A DNA stretch of 64,000 nt from Devosia marina (GCF_009758415.1 NZ_WQRF01000001.1:1426001-1490000), one strand, 5' to 3'. Shown: positions 42,050 to 52,062, counted from the first letter of the stretch. The notes: a model not told the origin generated them from the sequence alone. Translations and numbers: made by a program.

Positions 42050-44521
42050 CTAGGACGTGGACACGCCCCAGATATCTTCTGCATATTGCCGGATCGTCCT
42101 GTCCGACGAGAAAAAGCCCACGCTCGCAGTGTTGCGGATGGCCATGGCCGTCCACTTCTTCTTGTCGCGCCAGATGGCATCGACCTTGGCCTGCGCCGCG
42201 ACATAGGCATCGAAGTCCCGCGCCACCATGAACCAGTCATGGTCGTAGAGCCCGCCAATCAGATCACGATAGCGATGCGGATCATCCGGAGAGAACACAC
42301 CAGTGGAGATGGAATCCAGTGCCTCACGCAGACGTGGCGACCTATCGATTGCCGCACGCGGCACTTCCGAACGGGCCCGCTTGTCATCCACCTCGTCCGT
42401 GGTCAGTCCGAAGATGACGATGTTCTTGTCGCCCACCTCCTTGTGCATCTCCACATTGGCCCCATCCATGGTACCGATGGTGATGGCGCCATTGGCCATG
42501 AACTTCATGTTGCCGGTGCCTGAGGCTTCCATGCCCGCGGTCGATATCTGTTCCGACAGATCCGCCGCCGGCACGATGACCTCGGCCAGGCTCACATTGT
42601 AGTTGGGCAGGAACACCACCTTGAGCAGGCCACGCACCGCCGGATCGTTGTTGATGACCCGCGCCACGTCGTTGATAAGCTTGATGATCAGCTTGGCGTT
42701 CCAGTAACTCGGCGCCGCCTTGCCCGCGAAGATCTTGACCCGCGGCACCCATTCCTTTTCCGGATGGGCGCGGATCTCATCATAAAGCGCCACGGCGTGA
42801 ATGATGTTGAGCAATTGCCGCTTGTATTCGTGGATGCGCTTGATCTGCACATCGAACATGGCATCAGGGGCCACGGTGATGTTCAGCCGATCCTTGATAA
42901 GCTTGGCCAGCACTTTCTTGTTCTTGAGCTTAACCTCGGCGAACTGCTTCTGGAAGCTGGGATCCTCGGCATGAGGCAAAAGCTGTTGCAGCTTATCGAT
43001 ATCGTCGAGAAATTCGGGCCCGATCCGGTCCGACACCAATCGCGTCAGCGTCGGGTTGCACTGCATCAGCCAGCGCCGCGGGGTGATGCCATTGGTCTTG
43101 TTGTTGATGCGATCGGGATAGAGCCGATGCAGATCGGCAAACACCGTCTGCTTCATCAGTTCGGTATGCAGCGCCGAAACGCCATTGATCGAGTGCGACC
43201 CGACAAAGGCCAGTTGGCCCATCCGCACGCGGCGCCCGCCATGCTCGTCAATCAGCGACACATTGGCGATCTGCTGGTCGGAGAACTTCGCCTTGTTGCG
43301 CGCTTCGGCCAAAACATCGGCATTGATCTGATAGACGATCTGCATATGGCGCGGCAGCAGGCGTTCGAGCAGGGCCACTGGCCAGCTTTCCAGCGCTTCG
43401 GGCAACAGGGTGTGGTTGGTATAGCCGAACGTGCCCTTGGTGATCTGCCAGGCCTTGGCCCATTTGATCCCGTTGTCATCGACCAGAATGCGCATCAGCT
43501 CGGCCACGGAGATGGCCGGATGCGTATCGTTGAGCTGAATCGCCACCTTGTCGGCCAGCGACCCCAGATCGCCATATTGCTGCAGATGGCGGCGGACGAT
43601 GTCCTGCAGTGAGGCCGAGGAGAAGAAGAACTCCTGGCGCAAGCGCAGTTCCTGCCCCGCCGCTGTCGAGTCTGCCGGGTAGAGCACGCGAGTAATGGCT
43701 TCGGCCTTGGCGCTTTCTTCGAGCGCCCCGATATGGTCACCGGAATTGAACTTGTCGAGCAGGATCGGGTCGATGGGCTGTGCGCTCCAGAGACGGAGCG
43801 TATTCACCCGCGCCCCGCGCCACCCGACAATCGGCGTATCAAAGGCCACGGCCAGCAAATGCTCATTCGGCCGCCATTCCTGACGCACCTCGCCGTCCGG
43901 ATCCGTGACCGGTTCGACATGGCCGCCAAACCCGACTTCATAGGCGCTCTCGCGGCGCTCGAATTCCCAGGGATTGCCGTGTGCCAGCCAGTCCTCGGGC
44001 AGTTCGACCTGCCAGCCTTCGCTCATTTCCTGCCGGAACAGGCCATGCACGTAGCGAATACCATAGCCATAGGCTGGGATTTCCACCGAGGACATGGATT
44101 CAAGGAAACAGGCGGCCAGACGCCCCAGGCCACCATTGCCCAGTGCAGCGTCTGGCTCGAGATTGATCAAATCGCCCAGATCGACATCGAGGTTTTTCAG
44201 CGCCTCGGCAACCGGCTGCATCAGCCCGACATTGCTCATCGCATCGCGCATTAGCCGCCCGATGAGGAACTCAAGGCTGAGGTAATAGACCCGCTTGTTC
44301 GAGGTTCGCCATGTCTCGCGCGAACTCTCCATCCAGCGGTCCATGATCCGGTCGCGCACCACCAGAATAGTGGCGCGCAGCCAGTCATGCGGTCGAGCGA
44401 CAATCGGATCCTTGCCGACCGAATAGATCAGCTTTTCAAGGATCTCGGCCTGAATCGCCTCAACTGTTATCGCGCGGGGTTCGGGCGTGGGCGCATCGTA
44501 AACGATCGGCTTTTGCGGCAT
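42050..44521 (-). CDS. glgP: glycogen phosphorylase
   Basis: An 823-residue GT35 enzyme that releases glucose-1-phosphate from glycogen with pyridoxal phosphate. The PLP lysine is in EASGTGNMKFMANGA, near the C-terminal third, and the N-terminal ALGNGGLGRLAACFLES block is intact. First gene of the operon, so the promoter must lie in the 97 bases upstream (44522-44618). The ATG at 44521 has GGA-TTGCGAG before it. Confidence 0.95.
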   Translation of the reverse strand: MPQKPIVYDAPTPEPRAITVEAIQAEILEKLIYSVGKDPIVARPHDWLRATILVVRDRIMDRWMESSRETWRTSNKRVYYLSLEFLIGRLMRDAMSNVGLMQPVAEALKNLDVDLGDLINLEPDAALGNGGLGRLAACFLESMSSVEIPAYGYGIRYVHGLFRQEMSEGWQVELPEDWLAHGNPWEFERRESAYEVGFGGHVEPVTDPDGEVRQEWRPNEHLLAVAFDTPIVGWRGARVNTLRLWSAQPIDPILLDKFNSGDHIGALEESAKAEAITRVLYPADSTAAGQELRLRQEFFFSSASLQDIVRRHLQQYGDLGSLADKVAIQLNDTHPAISVAELMRILVDDNGIKWAKAWQITKGTFGYTNHTLLPEALESWPVALLERLLPRHMQIVYQINADVLAEARNKAKFSDQQIANVSLIDEHGGRRVRMGQLAFVGSHSINGVSALHTELMKQTVFADLHRLYPDRINNKTNGITPRRWLMQCNPTLTRLVSDRIGPEFLDDIDKLQQLLPHAEDPSFQKQFAEVKLKNKKVLAKLIKDRLNITVAPDAMFDVQIKRIHEYKRQLLNIIHAVALYDEIRAHPEKEWVPRVKIFAGKAAPSYWNAKLIIKLINDVARVINNDPAVRGLLKVVFLPNYNVSLAEVIVPAADLSEQISTAGMEASGTGNMKFMANGAITIGTMDGANVEMHKEVGDKNIVIFGLTTDEVDDKRARSEVPRAAIDRSPRLREALDSISTGVFSPDDPHRYRDLIGGLYDHDWFMVARDFDAYVAAQAKVDAIWRDKKKWTAMAIRNTASVGFFSSDRTIRQYAEDIWGVSTS

Positions 44522-44618
44522 CTCGCAATCCAGTGTTCATATCGATGTTCCCCTCAGAATAGGTACAGTGTTGCACTTAATTTATGCAGGGGAAAGCCCC
44601 CGATTATTTCATTGGTGA

Positions 44619-46475
44619 CTAGCTGCCCCGCGCATGTTCGGCGGACTGGCTTGCAGCGGCCTCCGCCGCCTCCTCGGCGATGGAAACGCCGCCCTCACGC
44701 GCCTGATCCCGGGCATTGCTGATCAGCAATTGGGTCAGGTTGCGCCAATCCTCGCCACCCAGTTGCAGCTCGAAACGCTGCCGGTCGCGGCTGCGCACAC
44801 CCTCGATGACCTCATCGGCCTCTTCATCGGTTGCACCAAGCATCCGGATCGCGGTGCCACCAAAGGCGATCGCCGACTCAAATGTCTCGCGTAGCTGGTA
44901 TTCCACCCCTGCTCGCACCAACTCGATGCCATGCGACCGGTCGAAGGCACGTGCCATCACACGTGCCAAGGGAAACTCGTCCCGCAGCAATTCGGCAATC
45001 CGCGTAGTCTGTTCGCGCTGATCGGTGCAGATCAAGATCAGGTCTGCCGTCGACGCACCGGCCGCCCGGAGGATGTCGAGCCGCGTCCCGTCGCCATAAT
45101 AGACCTTGAAGCCGATCTGCGCCGCGGCCCTGATCATGTCCGTATCGTTGTCGATAATAGACACAGTATGTTTGAGGGCCAGCAGCGGCTGGCTGACGAT
45201 CTGCCCGAAGCGGCCAAAGCCGATGATCAGCACCTTGCCGCTCATTTCGTGGGCCTCTTCCACGCCATCCATGGACTGCTCCACTTTCGGCATCAGATAG
45301 CGCATGCCGATGATGGCAAAGGGCGTGATCACCATCGAGATGATCACTGTTGCGGTGAAGATCGCATTGGTGGGCGCATCGATCAGGCCACTGGTGGCGG
45401 CGGTGGTGTAGAGCACGAAGGCGAATTCGCCGCCCTGCCCCATCAATACGGCACGCTCCAGTGCTTCACCGTGGTCGGATTTCAGCACCCGCGCAATGAC
45501 ATAAATCGCGACCGCCTTGACCAGCATGTAGGTCACCACGCTGATGGCGATGAGGCCCCAGTTCTCACCGACCACGGACAGGTCGAGCGACATGCCGACG
45601 GCCAGGAAGAACAGGCCCAGAAGCAGACCCCTAAAGGGCTCCACATCGGCCTCAAGCTGGTGCTTGAATGCGGAGGTCGACAGCAGCACGCCGGCGAGGA
45701 ACGCGCCCATTGCCATCGACAACCCGCTGACTTGGAACAGCAAGGCTGCGCCCAGCACCACCAGCAGCGCCGCCGCTGTCATGACCTCGCGCACCTTGGC
45801 CTGGGCCAGCAGACCAAAGAAGGGGTTCATGATCCGGCGACCAAGAAAGATCAGCAGCAATATGGCGCCGACGGCGGCACCGAAGGAAATCAGCCGGGCC
45901 GTCATGCTGACATCGCCGGTGGAGGGCGCCATCAATGTGACAACGGCCAGCAAAGGAACAATGGCGAGATCCTCGAGCAGCAGCACCGACACCATTTTCT
46001 GCCCGCCGGGCGTCGCCAGTTCACCGCGTTCGCCCAGGATCTGCATGACAATGGCGGTCGAGGTCAGCACGAAGCCCATGCCGAAGACAAAAGCTACCGC
46101 CGGCGCAAAGCCCAGCAACACGCCGATGCCTGTCAACAGCCCGCCACAGACCGCGACCTGAATGACGCCCAGTCCAAAGATCTGCTGGCGTAGGGACCAG
46201 AGCCGGCTCGGCTCCATTTCCAGCCCGATGATGAAGAGAAACAGCACCACGCCCAGTTCGGCCGCGTGCAGGACCGAAGCAGGATCGGAGATCAGGCCGA
46301 TGCCCGAAGGCCCAAGCAGCAGGCCAGCAGCCAGGTAGCCAAGCACCGAACCGAGACCGATTCGCCGAAATATTGGAACCGCGATGGCTCCTGCTGCCAG
46401 CAAGGCAACGACAGGAACAAGGTCGAGACCGTGATGGGCTGCCTCTGCCGCATGGGCCGCTACTTCACCTGCCAT
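44619..46475 (-). CDS. CPA2 family monovalent cation:proton antiporter with RCK domain (KefB/KefC-like)
   Basis: A 618-residue protein. About twelve membrane segments fill residues 15-390 (motifs GYLAAGLLLGPSGIGLI, FLFIIGLEMEPSRLW, LSMAMGAFLAGVLLS). A cytoplasmic RCK/TrkA-N NAD-binding domain starts near residue 400 (GKVLIIGFGRFGQIVSQPLL), and a short charged tail ends it. Such systems exchange K+ for H+ under electrophile or pH stress. I chose the ATG at 46475 because of the GGGGGGA six bases upstream; an in-frame GTG at 46511 is weaker. No glutathione-binding certainty, so Kef versus a general antiporter is open. Confidence 0.9.
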   Translation of the reverse strand: MAGEVAAHAAEAAHHGLDLVPVVALLAAGAIAVPIFRRIGLGSVLGYLAAGLLLGPSGIGLISDPASVLHAAELGVVLFLFIIGLEMEPSRLWSLRQQIFGLGVIQVAVCGGLLTGIGVLLGFAPAVAFVFGMGFVLTSTAIVMQILGERGELATPGGQKMVSVLLLEDLAIVPLLAVVTLMAPSTGDVSMTARLISFGAAVGAILLLIFLGRRIMNPFFGLLAQAKVREVMTAAALLVVLGAALLFQVSGLSMAMGAFLAGVLLSTSAFKHQLEADVEPFRGLLLGLFFLAVGMSLDLSVVGENWGLIAISVVTYMLVKAVAIYVIARVLKSDHGEALERAVLMGQGGEFAFVLYTTAATSGLIDAPTNAIFTATVIISMVITPFAIIGMRYLMPKVEQSMDGVEEAHEMSGKVLIIGFGRFGQIVSQPLLALKHTVSIIDNDTDMIRAAAQIGFKVYYGDGTRLDILRAAGASTADLILICTDQREQTTRIAELLRDEFPLARVMARAFDRSHGIELVRAGVEYQLRETFESAIAFGGTAIRMLGATDEEADEVIEGVRSRDRQRFELQLGGEDWRNLTQLLISNARDQAREGGVSIAEEAAEAAASQSAEHARGS

Positions 46476-46561
46476 GGCCTGTCCCCCCGTTGCCGCTAAT
46501 TGGCTGGACACTGGTGTGTCAGACCGATGCCGTCAAGCGCTTGGGAGCGGATGGCAGCTTT

Positions 46562-47812
46562 CTAGCTGGTGGAGGGCTCGACCCCGGTTGGTCCCGTACC
46601 TTGGGGCGGCTCTTCCCGCTCTTGCCTGCGGGCCTCGCTATCTTCGTCCCGGCGCTTCTCGGCTATCGCCTGAGCGGCATTGGCCAGCAACTCGTCACGG
46701 TCGCTCATCTGGCGCGTACGGCGCACCGGCGTGCGGGGCGCCACGGGCTTGCTGGGCAGGGCATGGGCAATGACCGACTGGGCAATCAGCAGGGTTGGCA
46801 CCGCCACGAGCCCGCCAACCGGGCCCCAGGCCCAGATCCAGAAGGTAATCGAGAGAAAAATGATGAACGGATTGAGCGTCAACGATCGGCCGATGAAATG
46901 CGGCGTGAAGATCTGACCTTCGACGAAATTGATCCCCGCATAGCAGGCGACCGGCAACAGGATCTGCCAGAGCTCGGTCTGCGTCCCCAGGCCCACTGCG
47001 ATCAACACCGTGACCATGATCGCCTGGCCCACATAAGGGATATAGTTGAGCACTGCAGCCATTGCGCCCCACAAGAGCGGCGAGGGCATCCCGATGACCC
47101 ACATGGCAATCGACACCGCAGTGCCGACGCACAGATTAATCAGTGTGACCGACAGCAAAAACCGGCTGACCTTGAGTTCGACATCGCGGAACACATGGGC
47201 CGTGCGCCAGCGCATGCGCCGGGTGACGCACATGGAAAGCACCGAGGTACGGATATGGTCGCGCGTGGCTACAAAGAAATAGAGGCTCGCCAGGAAAATC
47301 GCCACCTGTGCCAACGCCGCCGGGGCCAGCATGGCCACCCCGGTCACCGTGCTGGCATCTTCAACCTGCACCGACATGGCCCCATCGGTGCCGAGAACAG
47401 AAGTCAACTGCTCCTGAAACTGGCCTATCGATTCAAGCGGCTCCCTGAGATTGGCCAGTTGCGCCTGCAGCTTCTCCCAGATCAAGGGCGCCCGCGCCAC
47501 CCATTCGCTCAGCGGCACCGCGAACAGTGTCGCAAACCCTGCGATAACCGTAAGCAGAAGCAACACCACGACGCCAGCGGAAAGCGCTGGCGGCACACTC
47601 CAGCTTTCCACCCGGTCAGCCACCGGCCCAAACATCAGGCCGACGACGATTGCCAGCGTAACCGGTGCAAGAAACACTTGCCCCGCCTGCAATACCGTCA
47701 GCAGCACAGCAAATCCAATGCCGACAACGGCCAGGCGCGCAGCATTGTTCAGCACGCGCTCGAACTGGCTTTGATCGACATCGGCAGGAAGGCCGGCTGG
47801 GGGGTGGCGCAT
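46562..47812 (-). CDS. AI-2E transporter (PerM) family membrane protein
   Basis: A 416-residue protein with about eight membrane segments and the family signature INFVEGQIFTPHFIGRSLTLNPFIIFLS split around residues 294-321; the cytosolic-loop GAMAAVLNYIPYVG block is also present. Members export small molecules or exchange Na+/H+. The last ~60 residues are charged and probably disordered. The reading frame is open far upstream, but the start at 47812 gives family length. GGAAA is a weak ribosome site. Confidence 0.87.
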   Translation of the reverse strand: MRHPPAGLPADVDQSQFERVLNNAARLAVVGIGFAVLLTVLQAGQVFLAPVTLAIVVGLMFGPVADRVESWSVPPALSAGVVVLLLLTVIAGFATLFAVPLSEWVARAPLIWEKLQAQLANLREPLESIGQFQEQLTSVLGTDGAMSVQVEDASTVTGVAMLAPAALAQVAIFLASLYFFVATRDHIRTSVLSMCVTRRMRWRTAHVFRDVELKVSRFLLSVTLINLCVGTAVSIAMWVIGMPSPLLWGAMAAVLNYIPYVGQAIMVTVLIAVGLGTQTELWQILLPVACYAGINFVEGQIFTPHFIGRSLTLNPFIIFLSITFWIWAWGPVGGLVAVPTLLIAQSVIAHALPSKPVAPRTPVRRTRQMSDRDELLANAAQAIAEKRRDEDSEARRQEREEPPQGTGPTGVEPSTS

Positions 47813-47956
47813 TTGGGTTTCCGCAACTGGGAGGAACTGCAAAAACGCGCCTCGAACAGCTTTCGTTCCGCCGCGACCAGTTGGTGCATCGACCGCGCCC
47901 ACGGCCTTGGATAAGGTCCCGCCCAAAATCAACTCCTGAGTCTTTTGGAAGCCTTC

Positions 47957-48898
47957 ATGTCCCGCAAGATCATTATCGACACCGACCCCGGCCAGGACGA
48001 TGCTGTCGCCATCCTCCTCGCCCTGGCTTCGCCCGAAGAGCTCGATGTGCTGGGCATTGTTGCGGTGGCCGGCAATGTCGGACTGGCGCAGAATGCGATC
48101 AATGCCCGCAAGGTCGTCGAACTGTCCGGCCGCACCGAAATTCCAGTCTATGCCGGATGTTCGCGCCCGATGCGCCGCCATCTTGTCACCGCCGAACATG
48201 TGCACGGCGAAACCGGCCTCAACGGTCCCGACCTGCCCGACCCTACCATTCCGCTGCAGGCCCAGCACGGCGTTGACTACATCATCGAAACCCTGATGAA
48301 CGCGGCGCCGAAGACCATCACCCTGTGCACGCTGGGGCCCTTGACCAACATCGCCATGGCGCTGGTCAAGCAGCCCGCCATTGCCGAGCGCATCCAGGAA
48401 ATCGTGATGATGGGCGGGGCCTATTTCGAGGTTGGCAACATCACCCCAGCGGCCGAGTTCAACATCTATGTCGATCCCGAAGCCGCCGATGTGGTGATGC
48501 GCTGCGGTGCCCCGATCACCGTCCTGTCGCTCGATGTCACCCACATGATCCAGTCGACCCCGGCGCGCCTCAAGGCCATCAAGGCGCTGGGCAACCAGTC
48601 GGGCGAGGCCGTGCATGCCATGCTCACCTTCTCGGAAACTTTCGATCTCGAAAAATACGGGTGGGACGGGGCGCCCCTGCATGATCCGACAGTCATCGCT
48701 TATCTGTTGCAGCCCGAGCTGTTTGACGGCCGCCACTGCAATGTGACCATCGAAACGGCAAGCGAGCTGACCATGGGCATGACCGTGGCCGATTTCTGGC
48801 ACGTCACCGGCCGCAGCTACAACGCCAACTGGATCCGCAGCGGCGACGCGGACGGCTTCTATGCCCTGCTGACTGAGCGCCTCGCCCGCCTGCCCTGA
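47957..48898 (+). CDS. nucleoside hydrolase
   Basis: A 313-residue inosine/uridine-preferring type nucleoside hydrolase. The Ca2+-binding cluster DTDPGQDDA (D8, D10, D14, D15) opens the protein, and LCTLGPLTNIAMAL, MMGGAYFEVGNITPAAEFNI and the His/Asp of LHDPTVIAYL complete the active site. It splits nucleosides into base and ribose, giving purines or pyrimidines. I chose the ATG at 47957 with GGAA seven bases before it. It is divergent from the AI-2E gene, with about 140 bases between. Confidence 0.93.
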   Translation: MSRKIIIDTDPGQDDAVAILLALASPEELDVLGIVAVAGNVGLAQNAINARKVVELSGRTEIPVYAGCSRPMRRHLVTAEHVHGETGLNGPDLPDPTIPLQAQHGVDYIIETLMNAAPKTITLCTLGPLTNIAMALVKQPAIAERIQEIVMMGGAYFEVGNITPAAEFNIYVDPEAADVVMRCGAPITVLSLDVTHMIQSTPARLKAIKALGNQSGEAVHAMLTFSETFDLEKYGWDGAPLHDPTVIAYLLQPELFDGRHCNVTIETASELTMGMTVADFWHVTGRSYNANWIRSGDADGFYALLTERLARLP

Positions 48899-49011
48899 CT
48901 TCACGCGAGCGTGATGTGGAGGCTGAAACTGCCCTCACAGACACCACGTAGCTCCCTGTGATCGGACCGGCGAACAAGAAATCGACGGTCGACACAACAG
49001 GGAGAAAAGTC

Positions 49012-49563
49012 ATGTCATTTGCCAAGGCGTCTATCGCCGCTGCCGTTTTTGCCTTTGCCTCGAGCGTTGCTATTGCTCAGGACAATCCCATGGTCGGCGG
49101 CGCCGCCATGTTTGCCGACAAGAACATTGTCGAAAACGCCGTCAACTCGGCCGACCACACCACGCTTGTCGCTGCCGTCACGGCCGCCGGCTTAGTGGAA
49201 ACCCTGCAGAGCCCAGGCCCTTTCACCGTGTTTGCGCCAACTAATGATGCCTTTGGCAAACTGCCCGATGGCACTGTGGACACTTTGCTGATGGAGGAAA
49301 ACAAGGACCAGCTGGTCAAGGTCCTGACCGCCCATGTCGTGGCGGGCAAGCTCAGTGCAGCAGATCTCGTTAGCCGCGCCCGCGCCAATGGCGGCCGCTA
49401 CAATATGCAGACCGTCAGCGGTGACGCCCTCACCGCCGAAGTGCGCGGCTCGCATGTCTATATCTATGACGAAGCCGGTGGCGCGGCCCTGGTGACCATT
49501 GCCGATGTCAATCAATCCAATGGCGTGATCCACGTCGTGGACGACGTCTTGCTGCCGCGATAA
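49012..49563 (+). CDS. fasciclin (FAS1) domain exported protein
   Basis: A 183-residue secreted protein: signal peptide (MSFAKASIAAAVFAFASSVA, cleavage after AIA), then one FAS1 domain from about residue 38 to the end (NIVENAVNSADHTTLVAAV; PFTVFAPTNDAFGKLP; VIHVVDDVLLP). Such proteins mediate adhesion at the cell surface or in matrix. GGGAGAAAAGTC precedes the ATG. Its 3' end overlaps the antisense tail of the ABC-F gene by 56 bases, and a strong hairpin follows 20 bases after its stop. Confidence 0.93.
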   Translation: MSFAKASIAAAVFAFASSVAIAQDNPMVGGAAMFADKNIVENAVNSADHTTLVAAVTAAGLVETLQSPGPFTVFAPTNDAFGKLPDGTVDTLLMEENKDQLVKVLTAHVVAGKLSAADLVSRARANGGRYNMQTVSGDALTAEVRGSHVYIYDEAGGAALVTIADVNQSNGVIHVVDDVLLPR

Positions 49564-51205
49564 TCCTTCCTCCCGGCGCGAGAACGGGCCCTGCGCCTAG
49601 TCCGCAGGGCCCGTTTCCGCCGGCGCCTCTACCCAGCGCAATCCTGCGCGTAACGCCGATCGCCTCCAGAAACGCCCGGTCGTGGCTGATCACCAGCAAT
49701 GCCCCGTCATAGGCCCGCAGCCCAGCCTCAACGACCTCGATGGCATCAATGTCCAGATGGTTGGTGGGTTCATCAAGCGCCAGCAGCATCGGCGGGGTCT
49801 TCCCACCCAGGACGCAGGCGAGGCCGGCTCGCAGCACCTCGCCGCCGCTCAAGCTGCCGACGCTTTGCAACGCTGCGTCGTTGCGAAACTTGAACGCCGC
49901 CAGAACGGCCCGACAGTCATTGGTCGAACTGTCTGGATTGAGTCTTCGGAAATTGTCCAAGATTGACGCGTCCCGGCGCAGCAGACCCACCTGCTGGTCG
50001 AGGACCGACAAAGGACCGCCGATCTCGACAACGCCACCGAGCGGCGTCAGAGCCCCGGTCAGCAAGTTGAGCAGCGTGGTCTTGCCCACTCCGTTCGGTC
50101 CGGTCACCGCAACCCGTTCCGGGCCGATAATTTCCAGCGACTTATCCACGATGACGGGGCGCTCCGGATCATGGCCGCCAGTCAGGGCGCTGGCCCGCAG
50201 GACGATCTTGCCTGCGGGCAGGCCGCTCGGGGCCAGCTTGACTGCGAAGGGCGTCAACACCTCTACCTTTGCGCGAGCCGCGGCGGCCTGGAGGTGCGCG
50301 GCATCCGCTTGTTTGGTCGCAAGCCGGTCCAGACCACCCGCTGTCGCCTCGGCCCGGCGCTTCATGGCACCGAGCAGGATTTTGGGGGCATCGCCCTTGG
50401 CCGCCTTACGCCGTCCGCCCGCATCTCGTCGGTCCTGGCGCTCTCGTGCCAACTGTGCTGCCCGGGCAGCATCCCGTACCTGTCGCTCAGCCTGGCTCAA
50501 CTCGCGTTGCACGGCGGATAACTCCAGTGCCTTGCGCTCGCGGTAAAAGCTCCAATTGCCCCCATAGCTCGTGGCTCCAACATTGGTCAGTTCGACAATG
50601 GCATCCATACGCTCGAGCAGGTTCCGATCATGGCTGACAACGATCGCCGCGCCGCGCCAATTTTCCAGCATTTCCGCGACCGTCCCGCGGCCTTCCGCAT
50701 CCAGATTGTTGGTCGGTTCGTCCAGGAGGATCAGCTCCGGCGCATCGAAGACCAGCGCGGCAAGCGCGGCCCTCGTCCGCTGCCCGCCGGACAGCGTCGA
50801 CAAGAGGGTCTGCGGGCTGGCTTCGAGCTCCAGTGCACTCAGCGCCTCGCCGAGTCGGGCCTCGAGCGTCCAGTCGGCCCCTGCCAGCTCTTCGGCATCC
50901 GCTTCGCCCGCCATCGCGCGCTCAAGTAAAGCGAGGCCGCTCCGCATGCCGAATAGGTCAGCAACCGTTTCGTCCGCCGCCGGTTGCACCAACTGGCGCA
51001 GCACACCAATTCGACCGGCAACAGTAACCGCTCCTGAGCTGGCCGTAAGCTCGCCTGCGATCAGACGCAGCAACGTGGTCTTGCCCACGCCATTGCGGCC
51101 AACAAGCCCGGTCCGTCCGGGGCCGAATGTCAGGTCGAGATTGGAGAAGAGGGTTTGGCCGTCAGGGCCGGTATAGGTTAGTTGCGCAAGCGTCACGGAA
51201 GGCAT
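49508..51205 (-). CDS. ABC-F family ATP-binding protein (Uup/YheS-like), with doubtful C-terminus
   Basis: A 565-residue soluble protein with two ABC domains: Walker A GRNGVGKTT and GPNGVGKTT, signatures LSGGQRTRA and LSGGEVLRA, Walker B ILLDEPTNN and LALDEPTNH. A charged linker rich in Arg/Lys joins them (SQAERQVRDAARAAQLARER). Ribosome-acting ABC-F proteins protect from antibiotics or aid translation. The natural end is probably at IGVTRRIALG near 49640: the last ~40 codons are glycine/arginine-rich, cross a strong hairpin and run 56 bases into the fasciclin gene on the other strand. A one-base shift would give TAG right after IALG. Confidence 0.82.
   Translation of the reverse strand: MPSVTLAQLTYTGPDGQTLFSNLDLTFGPGRTGLVGRNGVGKTTLLRLIAGELTASSGAVTVAGRIGVLRQLVQPAADETVADLFGMRSGLALLERAMAGEADAEELAGADWTLEARLGEALSALELEASPQTLLSTLSGGQRTRAALAALVFDAPELILLDEPTNNLDAEGRGTVAEMLENWRGAAIVVSHDRNLLERMDAIVELTNVGATSYGGNWSFYRERKALELSAVQRELSQAERQVRDAARAAQLARERQDRRDAGGRRKAAKGDAPKILLGAMKRRAEATAGGLDRLATKQADAAHLQAAAARAKVEVLTPFAVKLAPSGLPAGKIVLRASALTGGHDPERPVIVDKSLEIIGPERVAVTGPNGVGKTTLLNLLTGALTPLGGVVEIGGPLSVLDQQVGLLRRDASILDNFRRLNPDSSTNDCRAVLAAFKFRNDAALQSVGSLSGGEVLRAGLACVLGGKTPPMLLALDEPTNHLDIDAIEVVEAGLRAYDGALLVISHDRAFLEAIGVTRRIALGRGAGGNGPCGLGAGPVLAPGGRIIAAARRRPRRGSRHWID
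49583..49615. terminator. strong bidirectional hairpin between fasciclin and ABC-F genes
   Basis: A perfect 13-bp stem (49583-49595 with 49603-49615) with a 7-base loop. It lies after the fasciclin stop and, from the other side, inside the odd tail of the ABC-F reading frame. Expected place of the terminator for both convergent genes; T runs are short. Confidence 0.7.
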
Positions 51206-51389
51206 GGTTTGTCAAATCCTCAGGGGCAAGGCAAATCGGCGTTGCTGTGAGGATGCGATCCATTGGGAACCGTCCGGTCGGGTTGCGATGGCTCCTAATT
51301 AATCGAGCAAGCGCCTGCGTCAACCTCCCGCTGGCCAAATGGCCGGCGCGGGGCTAGTGTCCGCCACCACATATCGCCGGGTGCCCGCC

Positions 51390-52001
51390 ATGGACCTCTT
51401 TACCCTTTCCGCCTTCACCATCGCCTATGCAATCGCCGTGCTCGTGCCCGGCCCAGGCGTTGCCGCCGTAGTGGCCCGCGCTCTTGGTGGCGGCTTCAAG
51501 GGTGCTTTCCCCATGGTGCTGGGCATTCTGGCCGGTGATCTGGTCTATTTCTTCTTCGCCGTTTTTGGCCTGGCCGCCATCGCCACCTGGTTTGGGCCGG
51601 TTTTCGCCATCGTGCGCTGGGCCGGCGCCGCCTACCTGCTCTATATCGCCTATAAATTCTGGACCGCGCGCCCCGGCTCGGAACAGATGAAGCCAAAGAA
51701 TGAAGGCCGCTGGAAGACTTTCCTGGCCGGATTTTCGCTGACCATGGGCAATCCCAAGACCATCGTCTTCTATCTGGCGATCCTGCCGACAGTCGTGCCG
51801 CTGGGCGAGATGACGCCGCTGGCCTTCGTTGAGTTGACCGCAATTGTGGTCGTTGTGCTGCTGTTGATTGGATGCGGCTATGCCTGGCTGGCCTCCGCTG
51901 CACGCGACATGTTCCGCAGCGAAAAAGCCCTTGGCCGCCTCAACAAAGCGGCTGGCGCCATGATGGCGGGCGCCGCCGGTCTCGTGGTGACCCAGCACTG
52001 A
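51390..52001 (+). CDS. LysE/RhtB family exporter
   Basis: A 203-residue protein with about six membrane segments and the family motif VLVPGPGVAAVVARALGGG near the N-terminus. MTMGNPK (LTMGNPKTIVFYLAILP) is the second family block. Members export amino acids such as lysine, threonine or homoserine lactones. I chose the ATG at 51390 where the first membrane segment starts; the in-frame start at 51339 would add a non-homologous leader. Confidence 0.9.
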   Translation: MDLFTLSAFTIAYAIAVLVPGPGVAAVVARALGGGFKGAFPMVLGILAGDLVYFFFAVFGLAAIATWFGPVFAIVRWAGAAYLLYIAYKFWTARPGSEQMKPKNEGRWKTFLAGFSLTMGNPKTIVFYLAILPTVVPLGEMTPLAFVELTAIVVVVLLLIGCGYAWLASAARDMFRSEKALGRLNKAAGAMMAGAAGLVVTQH

Positions 52002-52028
52002 CGCCTTTACCAGTCGCTAAGCATTTAA

Positions 52029-52051
52029 CGCCCGATTAACCATAATCGGCG
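52029..52051 (+). promoter_or_regulatory. inverted repeat just upstream of the first small paralogue
   Basis: CGCC(C)GATTA and TAATCGGCG pair with one bulged C around ACCA, 11 bases before the ATG at 52063. It could be an operator or an mRNA hairpin near the start codon. Confidence 0.35.
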
Positions 52052-52062
52052 AAGCTTCGTGC

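Noticed and set aside
40737-42053. 438-residue plus-strand frame opposite glgB (similar frames opposite glgX, ettA and the antiporter)
   Set aside because: Antisense of genes with intact catalytic residues; no domain seen.
46373-47914. 513-residue plus-strand frame opposite the antiporter and AI-2E genes
   Set aside because: Composition is rich in R, H, Q and P as expected of antisense translation, and both opposite genes are clear.
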